From DASUPK01 sp035265665 (GTDB lineage Bacteria > Actinomycetota > Thermoleophilia > Solirubrobacterales > 70-9): DNA of 45,669 bases. The notes under the pieces are model-generated. The model was given only the letters and a program-made list of their open reading frames with translations, made no database searches and had not been told where the DNA came from. The stretch's first letter is position 1. Each line of letters starts with the position of its first letter. The translations under genes and the position numbers were made by a program. Location: the NCBI GenBank assembly GCA_035265665.1, contig DATFOK010000137.1, positions 1 through 45,669 of the forward strand, in the 5' to 3' direction. Positions 39,915 through 45,669 of the stretch are shown here, piece by piece.

Positions 39915-40765
39915 CAGTCTCCTTGTGATTCCTTGGTGTCCGGCTTGTTGCCGCCCCCGGCACCCTCGGTTCCAGGCTTGTCCCCGGCCTCTGCACCAGC
40001 CTCGCCCTCGGTGCCGGCCTCTTCCTCGCCCTCCTCGGCCTTGACGGGCTTCTCGTAAGCCTCCGGGTTCTCCTCCTTGAGCTGCTCGAGTGCCGCCGCC
40101 TCGGCCTCGGCGCGCTGCCGGGCCTCCTCCTTGCGGCGCTCCTCCTCTTCCTCCTCCTCGACGTCGGCCGCGCCGGGCCGGCCCTCCGGGGAGAACGGCA
40201 TCCCGAGCCCGTCGAGCAGGGCGAATGCCTCCTCGTCGGTCTTCGCCGTTGTGGTGATCGTGACGTCGAGGCCCCGGACCTCGTCGATCGAGTCGTAGTC
40301 GATCTCGGGGAAGATGATCTGCTCGCGGATCCCCATCGAGTAGTTGCCGCGACCGTCGAAGGAGCGGGCGCTGAGGCCGCGGAAGTCGCGGATCCGAGGC
40401 ACCGCGATCGAGGTGAGCCGGTCGAGGAACTCCCACATGCGGGCCCGCCGCAGGGTCACCGCGACGCCCACGGGCATGCCCTCGCGGACCTTGAAGGACG
40501 CGACCGACTTCTTCGCGCGGCGAACGCTCGGCGCCTGCCCGGCGATCGTGGCGAGCTGCTCGCTCGCAGCCTCGAGCATCTGGGTGTTCTGCTTCGCCTC
40601 GCCGATCCCCATGTTCAGGGTGATCTTCTCCAGCGTCGGCACGGCCATCGGCGTGGAGTAGCCGAAGCGCTGGATCAGCGCCAGCCTGACCTCGTTCTCG
40701 TACAGCTCGCGCAGCCGGGGCGGCGGCGCAGCCTGCTTCTGCTGTTCGGTGGTAGCGGCTTCCAT
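39914..40765 (-). CDS. rplE: 50S ribosomal protein L5 with long acidic C-terminal extension
   Basis: The core of this 283-residue L5 ends at about residue 193, as expected, with VRLALIQRFGYSTPMAVPTL, KKSVASFKVREGMPVGVAVT and FPEIDYDSIDEVRGLDVTIT. A further 90 residues form a highly acidic, Glu/Ala/Gly-rich tail (EEEEEEERRKEEARQRAE, then EEGEEEAGTEGEAGAEAGD). Normal L5 has about 180 residues. L5 binds 5S rRNA and the tRNA in the P site. The tail is unlikely to fold and would project from the ribosome. Confidence 0.95.
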   Translation of the reverse strand: MEAATTEQQKQAAPPPRLRELYENEVRLALIQRFGYSTPMAVPTLEKITLNMGIGEAKQNTQMLEAASEQLATIAGQAPSVRRAKKSVASFKVREGMPVGVAVTLRRARMWEFLDRLTSIAVPRIRDFRGLSARSFDGRGNYSMGIREQIIFPEIDYDSIDEVRGLDVTITTTAKTDEEAFALLDGLGMPFSPEGRPGAADVEEEEEEERRKEEARQRAEAEAAALEQLKEENPEAYEKPVKAEEGEEEAGTEGEAGAEAGDKPGTEGAGGGNKPDTKESQGD

Positions 40766-41109
40766 CAGTCGAGATCCCTTCCGGTTCTGGCGGCGATCCG
40801 CTTGCGCTTGCCCTTGCCGCCGGACCGCTCGACCCGGACACGGGTGGGCTTGTTGTCCTCAGGGTCGAGCAGCATCACATTGGAGACGTGAATCGGCCCC
40901 TCCTTCTCGATTATGCCGCCGACCTCGCCGCCCTTCGAGGCGTCCTTGACGGAGCGGGGACGCTGATGGCGCTTGACCATGTTCAGGCCCTCGACGAAGA
41001 CGAACCCCTTCTTCGGGTTGGTCCGGATCACACGACCGCGCTTGCCGCGGTCCTTGCCGCCGGTCACGATCACGTCGTCGTCCTTGCGCACTCGCATTGC
41101 CTTGCCCAT
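40765..41109 (-). CDS. rplX: 50S ribosomal protein L24
   Basis: This 114-residue L24 has the KOW motif DDDVIVTGGKDRGKRGRVIR and the typical NMVKRHQRPRSVKDASKGG. It starts assembly of the large subunit near the exit tunnel. It overlaps the rplE start by one base. Confidence 0.97.
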   Translation of the reverse strand: MGKAMRVRKDDDVIVTGGKDRGKRGRVIRTNPKKGFVFVEGLNMVKRHQRPRSVKDASKGGEVGGIIEKEGPIHVSNVMLLDPEDNKPTRVRVERSGGKGKRKRIAARTGRDLD

Positions 41110-41111
41110 AG

Positions 41112-41480
41112 CTAGAGCACCTCCGGAGCCAGGGAGACGATTCGCATGAAGTTCCTCTCGCGGAGCTCGCGGGCCACCGGGCCGAAGATGCGGGTGCCTC
41201 GCGGCGCGCCCGTCGTGTCGATCAGGACCGCGGCGTTCTCGTCGAAGGCGATGTAGGTGCCGTCACCACGGCCGAGCTGTTTACGGGTGCGGACAACGAC
41301 CGCCTCCACCACCTCGCCCTTGCGAACACCGCCGTGCGGGGTGGCCTGCTTCACCGTCGCGGTGATCGTGTCCCCGATCCGCGCGTACCGACGATCGGAA
41401 CCGCCCTTGACGCGGATGCAGAGGATCTCGCGCGCGCCGGAGTTGTCGGCGACCCTGAGTCTTGATTCCTGCTGGATCAC
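41112..41480 (-). CDS. rplN: 50S ribosomal protein L14
   Basis: This 122-residue L14 begins MIQQESRLRVADNSGAREIL and has VVVRTRKQLGRGDGTYIAF and FGPVARELRERNFMRIVSLA. It lies at the subunit interface. It begins directly after the rpsQ stop. Confidence 0.97.
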   Translation of the reverse strand: MIQQESRLRVADNSGAREILCIRVKGGSDRRYARIGDTITATVKQATPHGGVRKGEVVEAVVVRTRKQLGRGDGTYIAFDENAAVLIDTTGAPRGTRIFGPVARELRERNFMRIVSLAPEVL

Positions 41481-42137
41481 TTACTTCGCTTTCTCCAGGA
41501 TCTCGACCAGGCGCCAGCGCTTGGTCCGGGAAAGGGGGCGGGTCTCGACGACGCGGACCAGATCGCCCTCGCCGGCCTCGTTGCGGGCGTCATGAGCGTG
41601 CAGCGTGCGCGAGCGGCGCACGATCTTCTCGTACTGCGGGTGCCGCCGCGCGATCTCGATCTCGACGGTGATGGTCTTGTCCGGCTTGCTGGAGACGACT
41701 CGGCCCTGCCGCGTCTTGCGACCGGCGGAGCGACGCTCGGCCGGCGAAGTGCCGGTGCCGGCCTCCTTCTTTCCGCGACGCTTGGCGCGGTAGGCGGAAC
41801 GCCGGCCTGCGGCCCGCTTGCGGGCCTCCCCGCGCGCCGCCGCGCGCTCCTCCGGGGTCTGCTCGGGACGAGCCTCGGCCGGGCGGCGCGAGCGCTCCAG
41901 GCGGCGGCGAGCCTTCCAGTCGAGGCCCTCCAGCTCGTCAGGGCCCTCGGCCGCCGGAGCCTCGCCGTCGGCAGCTTCCTCGCCCTCAGGGGCCGGCTCG
42001 TCGGCAGCAGCCTCTTCGGCGGGCGCCTCCTCCTCGGCAGGGGCCTCCTCAGCCTGAGTCTCATCAGCCTGGGGCTCCTCCGCCGGAGTCTCTTCCGGAG
42101 CCTCTTCGGTCTGCTCGTTCTTTTCCTCTTCGGCCAT
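41481..42137 (-). CDS. rpsQ: 30S ribosomal protein S17 with long N-terminal extension
   Basis: This 218-residue protein has the S17 core in its last 80 residues (RKTRQGRVVSSKPDKTITVE to RWRLVEILEKAK). Before it is a 138-residue extension. Residues 1-70 are acidic (Glu/Ala/Pro-rich), and residues 74-135 are basic with many Arg and Lys. Typical S17 has about 85 residues. A split charge layout like this suggests a disordered region that may fold back on the basic part. The start ATG overlaps the stop of rpmC. Confidence 0.93.
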   Translation of the reverse strand: MAEEEKNEQTEEAPEETPAEEPQADETQAEEAPAEEEAPAEEAAADEPAPEGEEAADGEAPAAEGPDELEGLDWKARRRLERSRRPAEARPEQTPEERAAARGEARKRAAGRRSAYRAKRRGKKEAGTGTSPAERRSAGRKTRQGRVVSSKPDKTITVEIEIARRHPQYEKIVRRSRTLHAHDARNEAGEGDLVRVVETRPLSRTKRWRLVEILEKAK

Positions 42138-42349
42138 CAGGTCCTCAGCTCGTGTTCAAGATCGATGCCGCGCTCCTTGGCGACGGTAAGAAGCCGGGCC
42201 ACGTCGCGGCGCACCGCGGTGATCCGCGCAGTGTTCTCCAGCTCGCCGGTGGCGTGCTGGAGCCGAAGCGCGAACTGCTCCTCGCGGGTCTGCTGGATCC
42301 GCTCCAAGAGCTCGTCGTCCTTGAGGTTGTGTGCCTCCGAAGCCTTCAT
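42137..42349 (-). CDS. rpmC: 50S ribosomal protein L29
   Basis: This 70-residue protein begins MKASEAHNLKDDELLERIQQ and has the conserved TREEQFALRLQHATGELENT. L29 is near the exit tunnel and is a docking site for protein-targeting factors. It overlaps rplP by 4 bases and rpsQ by one. Confidence 0.95.
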   Translation of the reverse strand: MKASEAHNLKDDELLERIQQTREEQFALRLQHATGELENTARITAVRRDVARLLTVAKERGIDLEHELRT

Positions 42350-42771
42350 GACGCCTGTTCCACTCCCTCGCGGCGGACGAACTTGGTCTTGATCGGAAGC
42401 TTGTTGCCGGCGAGGCGCATCGCGTCCTTCGCGAGGTCCTCGGGGACGCCGGCGAGCTCGAACATCACCTTGCCCGGCTTCACCACGGCGACCCAGCCCT
42501 CCGGGTTGCCCTTGCCCGAGCCCATCCGGGTCTCGGCGGGCTTCTTGGTGATCGGCTTGTCCGGGAAGACGTTGATCCAGACCTTCCCGCCGCGCTTGAT
42601 CTTGCGGGTCATCGCGACACGGGCGGCCTCGATCTGGCGGTTGGTGATCCAGCCGCGATCGAGGGCCTTGAGCCCGTACTCGCCGAAGGCGACCGTCGTG
42701 CCGCCCTTCGAGTAGCCGCGCCGGCGACCGCGCTGCTGCTTGCGGTAGCGAACCCGCTTCGGCATCAGCAT
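42346..42771 (-). CDS. rplP: 50S ribosomal protein L16
   Basis: The 141-residue L16 begins MLMPKRVRYRKQQRGRRRGY and has EAARVAMTRKIKRGGKVWIN and MGSGKGNPEGWVAVVKPGKV. It supports the peptidyl transferase centre. The start shares a base with the rpsC stop (TGATG). Confidence 0.96.
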   Translation of the reverse strand: MLMPKRVRYRKQQRGRRRGYSKGGTTVAFGEYGLKALDRGWITNRQIEAARVAMTRKIKRGGKVWINVFPDKPITKKPAETRMGSGKGNPEGWVAVVKPGKVMFELAGVPEDLAKDAMRLAGNKLPIKTKFVRREGVEQAS

Positions 42772-43469
42772 CAGCCGCGACCTCCTCGACCACCGCCGGA
42801 CGGCGGCCCGCCGTTCTCGTCGGTGAGCTCGGAGCGGAAGCCCTCGGGCATGACCTCGCCCTTGTTGATCCAGCACTTGACGCCGATCCGGCCGGTCGTG
42901 GTCTTCGCCTCGATGAAGCCGTAGTCGATGTCGGCCCGAAGGGTGTGGAGCGGGACCCGGCCGTCCGAGTAGCCCTCGGTCCGCGCCATCTCCGCGCCGC
43001 CGAGCCGGCCGGATACCTGGACCTTGACGCCCTTCGCGCCGGAGCGCATCGCGGAGGTCAGAGCGCGCTTCATCGCTCGGCGGAAGGCGACCCTGTTCTG
43101 GAGCTGCTCGGCGATCGACTGCGCGACCAGCTTCGCGTCGAGCTCCGGGCGCTTGATCTCCTTGATGTTGACCTTGACCGGCTTCCCGGTGAGCTTGTGG
43201 AGCTCGCGGCGCAGCGCATCGACCTCGGTCCCCGACTTGCCGATCACGATGCCGGGTCGCGCGGTGGAGATGTCGACCTCGATCTCCCCGGAGCCCTTCT
43301 TGATCGTGATCTTGGAGAGACCTGCGTGCGAGAGCTTGTTCTCGATGTGCGAGCGGATCGCGAGGTCCTCGTTCAGGTAATCCGCGAAGTCGCGCTCGTT
43401 GAACCAGTTCGACTTCCAGTCGTGGATGTAGCCGACCCGGAAGCCCTCGGGGTGGATCTTCTGTCCCAT
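42771..43469 (-). CDS. rpsC: 30S ribosomal protein S3
   Basis: The 232-residue S3 begins MGQKIHPEGFRVGYIHDWKS and has the KH domain (ARPGIVIGKSGTEVDALRRE) and the C-terminal GRIGVKCWINKGEVMPEGFR. The tail is Gly/Arg-rich. It forms part of the mRNA entry site. Confidence 0.97.
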   Translation of the reverse strand: MGQKIHPEGFRVGYIHDWKSNWFNERDFADYLNEDLAIRSHIENKLSHAGLSKITIKKGSGEIEVDISTARPGIVIGKSGTEVDALRRELHKLTGKPVKVNIKEIKRPELDAKLVAQSIAEQLQNRVAFRRAMKRALTSAMRSGAKGVKVQVSGRLGGAEMARTEGYSDGRVPLHTLRADIDYGFIEAKTTTGRIGVKCWINKGEVMPEGFRSELTDENGGPPSGGGRGGRG

Positions 43470-43472
43470 CTC

Positions 43473-44141
43473 CTAGTCCTCCGGTGTCAGCGCCACGGCG
43501 ATGTGGCTGGTTCGCTTGTTGATTCGCGTGGCACGGCCAAGTGCGCGTGGCCGGTAGCGGCGAAGCGTCGGTCCCTCGTCGACGTGGATGTCCTTGATCA
43601 TCAAATCGTCGGCGACCAGGTCGTGGTTGGCCTCGGCATTGGCGGCGGCGGACTCGATCAGCTTGCGGATGTCCTGGGCGGCGCTGCGAGTCGAGAAGCG
43701 CAGCAGGGGAAGCGCATCATCCAGGGGCAGGCCGCGGACCTGGTCGGCGATCAGCCGCGCCTTGCGGGGCGCCACCCGCACGAAGCGGGCGCGCGCGTTG
43801 ACCACGGGGCGTTCCGGCGCCTCTTTCTTGGCCCGTGCCTCCGACTTTTTCTCGGCCTTCGGCTTGGCCTCGGCCTTCGGCTTGGCGGGAGACTTCTTGG
43901 CCGCCGGCTTCTTGGCGGTCGCAGTCTTGGATGACTTGGAGTCGGCTTTCTCCGTTTTACGGGTCGCACTGTCGCGCGCCCTCGCATCAGCCTCGGCCGC
44001 GCCCTTGCCGCGGGTCGCCGTCTCCTTCTTCGGCTCGGCCGCGGTCTTGCGCGTGCGCGAGCCGCCGGAGCCTCCGGACGACTTCCTTGCAGCCGGCTTG
44101 CGCCGCTGCTTCTCGGTGTCCTTCTTCTTCTCAGCCATCAC
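43473..44141 (-). CDS. rplV: 50S ribosomal protein L22 with Lys/Ala-rich N-terminal extension
   Basis: This 222-residue protein has the L22 core in its second half (NARARFVRVAPRKARLIADQ to RATRINKRTSHIAVALTPED). The first 110 residues are rich in Lys, Ala, Ser and Thr, with SKTATAKKPAAKKSPAKPKA, and resemble the tails of histone H1. Typical L22 has about 110-120 residues. Its core lines the exit tunnel. A basic, flexible tail of this kind would bind rRNA or DNA. Confidence 0.93.
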   Translation of the reverse strand: MMAEKKKDTEKQRRKPAARKSSGGSGGSRTRKTAAEPKKETATRGKGAAEADARARDSATRKTEKADSKSSKTATAKKPAAKKSPAKPKAEAKPKAEKKSEARAKKEAPERPVVNARARFVRVAPRKARLIADQVRGLPLDDALPLLRFSTRSAAQDIRKLIESAAANAEANHDLVADDLMIKDIHVDEGPTLRRYRPRALGRATRINKRTSHIAVALTPED

Positions 44142-44419
44142 TCACGCTCCGAGGCGGTACCGGCACCCGAGTGGGCGCGGAAGGTGCGGGTCGGGGCGAA
44201 CTCCCCCAGCTTGTGACCGACCATCGACTCCGAGATGTAGACCGGCACGTGCTTGCGACCGTCGTGGACGGCGATCGTGTGGCCGACCATCTCCGGAAAG
44301 ATCGTCGAGTGGCGCGACCAGGTCTTCAGCATTTGCTTCTGACCCGACTCGTTCATCGCGGCAACGCGCTTCATCAGGCGCTCCTCGGCCCACGGGCCCT
44401 TCTTGGTCGAACGTCCCAT
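44138..44419 (-). CDS. rpsS: 30S ribosomal protein S19
   Basis: This 93-residue S19 begins MGRSTKKGPWAEERLMKRVA and has the conserved RHSTIFPEMVGHTIAVHDGR. It lies at the head of the small subunit. It overlaps rplV by 4 bases. Confidence 0.97.
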   Translation of the reverse strand: MGRSTKKGPWAEERLMKRVAAMNESGQKQMLKTWSRHSTIFPEMVGHTIAVHDGRKHVPVYISESMVGHKLGEFAPTRTFRAHSGAGTASERE

Positions 44420-44425
44420 TAGCTC

Positions 44426-45265
44426 CTACTTCCTCTTTCCTCGCCGCCGGCCGCGCACGATCAGCGTGTCCGAGCGCTTGCCCTTCTTCCTGGTCCTGTA
44501 GCCGAGCGTCGGCTTGCCCCAGGGGGTGACCGGGTGGCCACCGGGCGTGTGGTGGGCCTCGCCGCCGCCGTGCGGATGGTCCACGGGGTTCATCGCCACC
44601 CCGCGGGTCTGCGGCCGCTTGCCTTTGTGCCGGTTGCGCCCGGCCTTGCCGACCTTGACGTTCTGGTGCTCGGCGTTGGAGAGCGTGCCGACGGTCGCAC
44701 GGCACTCGCCGCGGACCATCCGGACCTCCGAAGAGGGCAGGCGCAGGCTCACCATCTGACCCTCCTTGGCGACAACCTGGATCGCAGTGCCGGCCGACCG
44801 GCCGAGCTTGCCGCCCTGGCCCGGGATCAGCTCGACGTTGTGGACGACGGTGCCGGTCGGGATCCGCGCCAGCGGCAGCGAGTTGCCGGGCGCGATGTCT
44901 GCGCCTTCGCCGGAGACGACCTCCGCGCCCACGCGGAGCCCCTGCGGGGCGAGGATGTAGCGCTTCTCGCCATCGGCGTAGTTGAGCAGGGCGATGCTCG
45001 CCGAGCGATTCGGGTCGTACTCGATGGAGGCAACGCGGGCCGGTACCGCGTCCTTGGTGCGCTTGAAGTCGATCTGCCGATAGCGCCGCTTGGCGCCGCC
45101 GCCGCGATGGCGCGCGGTGACGCGCCCGCCGGAGTTGCGCCCGCCGGACGAGCCCTTGCCCTTGGTGAGCTTCTTGTTCGGCTCCGCATTGGTGAGCTCC
45201 TCGCGCATCGGGTAGGTGCCGAAGCGGCGGCCGGGGCTGGTCGGTCTGGTCTTCCGATTCGCCAT
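44426..45265 (-). CDS. rplB: 50S ribosomal protein L2
   Basis: This 279-residue L2 has the N-terminal PTSPGRRFGTYPMREELTNA, the middle VPARVASIEYDPNRSASIAL and VVHNVELIPGQGGKLGRSAG, and the invariant RGVAMNPVDHPHGGGEAHHT. It is needed for subunit association and peptidyl transfer. Confidence 0.97.
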   Translation of the reverse strand: MANRKTRPTSPGRRFGTYPMREELTNAEPNKKLTKGKGSSGGRNSGGRVTARHRGGGAKRRYRQIDFKRTKDAVPARVASIEYDPNRSASIALLNYADGEKRYILAPQGLRVGAEVVSGEGADIAPGNSLPLARIPTGTVVHNVELIPGQGGKLGRSAGTAIQVVAKEGQMVSLRLPSSEVRMVRGECRATVGTLSNAEHQNVKVGKAGRNRHKGKRPQTRGVAMNPVDHPHGGGEAHHTPGGHPVTPWGKPTLGYRTRKKGKRSDTLIVRGRRRGKRK

Positions 45266-45268
45266 GGG

Positions 45269-45565
45269 CTAGCCCTCCACCGCCGCGCCCTCGAACAGCT
45301 CGATCCGCTCGCCGGGGGCGAGCTGCACCACGGCCTTCTTCCAGGAGCGGGAGCGGCCCGAGTGGAGCCCGCGCCGCTTGGGCTTCGACTTCACCTTCGA
45401 GGTCCGAACCGCCCGCACATTGACGCCGAAGATCTCCTCAACCGCCTGCGCGATCTGCAGCTTGTGGGCCCGGTCGTGGACCCGGAACGTGTACTTGCCC
45501 TCGCCCATCAGGGCGTAGCTCTTCTCCGAGACCACCGGACGCACGATCACCTGGCGAGCATCCAT
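45269..45565 (-). CDS. rplW: 50S ribosomal protein L23
   Basis: This 98-residue L23 begins MDARQVIVRPVVSEKSYALM and has VRTSKVKSKPKRRGLHSGRS and WKKAVVQLAPGERIELFEGA. It is at the exit tunnel and binds trigger factor and signal recognition particle in other bacteria. Its start shares a base with the rplD stop. Confidence 0.97.
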   Translation of the reverse strand: MDARQVIVRPVVSEKSYALMGEGKYTFRVHDRAHKLQIAQAVEEIFGVNVRAVRTSKVKSKPKRRGLHSGRSRSWKKAVVQLAPGERIELFEGAAVEG

Positions 45566-45669
45566 CAGGCCCTCACCTCCCCTCCGGCACGACCCTGGAG
45601 CCGCTCGAGGGCAGCCTGGGTCACGACGAGGGAGGTCGCGCCGATCACATCCGCGACGCCCGTCGCGTC
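45565..45669 (-). CDS. rplD: 50S ribosomal protein L4 (3' part only)
   Basis: The last 34 codons of a minus-strand gene run to the window edge: DATGVADVIGATSLVVTQAA, then LERLQGRAGGEVRA and TGA. The position before rplW and the final strand, where L4 has a TxxLVLTxxAL-like end, identify L4. The remainder lies beyond the window. Confidence 0.88.
   Translation of the reverse strand, partial: DATGVADVIGATSLVVTQAALERLQGRAGGEVRA

Noticed and set aside
1..45669. CRISPR array
   Set aside because: No regularly spaced direct repeats were found; repeats seen are palindromes or single pairs.
1..45669. Intact insertion sequence or transposase
   Set aside because: No transposase motifs were seen; only a recombinase remnant and small palindromic elements are present.

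Overview
The window is about 45.7 kb of high-GC bacterial chromosome. Its protein families point to an actinobacterium of the Thermoleophilia/Solirubrobacterales type. The clues are a spread of small NTF2/SnoaL-like proteins that begin MSEENVE and end EALEAAGLSE, a secreted C1q-like protein with the GGDLAGTYPNP motif, secreted proteins with Ig-like C-termini, and zinc-type S14, L36 and S4. This placement is inferred from protein style only; no rRNA gene is present.

Region 1 (1-4.35 kb) is accessory and decayed. It holds a frameshifted C1q-like surface gene that runs into an orphan 3' fragment of a tRNA-Arg(ACG), two thioredoxin-fold genes, a minus-strand array of NTF2-like genes (one normal, one double-domain fusion made by loss of a stop codon, one truncated), and the frameshifted C-terminus of a tyrosine recombinase. 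Together these look like the scar of an element once integrated at a tRNA gene.

Region 2 (4.37-24.4 kb) is ordinary chromosome. It has two secreted proteins, small membrane proteins, a membrane-anchored DsbA-like thioredoxin, a Nif3-family protein bracketed by two inverted copies of a palindromic repeat, an acyl-CoA ligase, glycerate kinase (no conventional start codon), an SDR oxidoreductase, a VapBC toxin-antitoxin pair, a patatin-like lipase divergent from a D-Ala-D-Ala carboxypeptidase, then ligA-surE, a ZIP metal transporter with a DtxR-like operator, and truA.

Region 3 (24.4-29.2 kb) separates truA from rplQ, which are neighbours in many bacteria. It has a small membrane protein, two translationally coupled sulfatases, and a divergent TetR regulator with a DUF1330-like partner. 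A palindrome lies inside the spacer of a near-consensus promoter driving the sulfatases.

Region 4 (29.2 kb to the end) is the S10-spc-alpha ribosomal protein cluster on the minus strand, from partial rplD to rplQ, including secY, adk, map and rpoA. The order is classical with two departures. infA is missing between map and rpmJ, and in its place is a 592-residue plus-strand gene that appears to join a secreted alpha/alpha-toroid domain to a MarC-like membrane domain. L5, S17, S5 and L22 also carry long, charged, low-complexity extensions.
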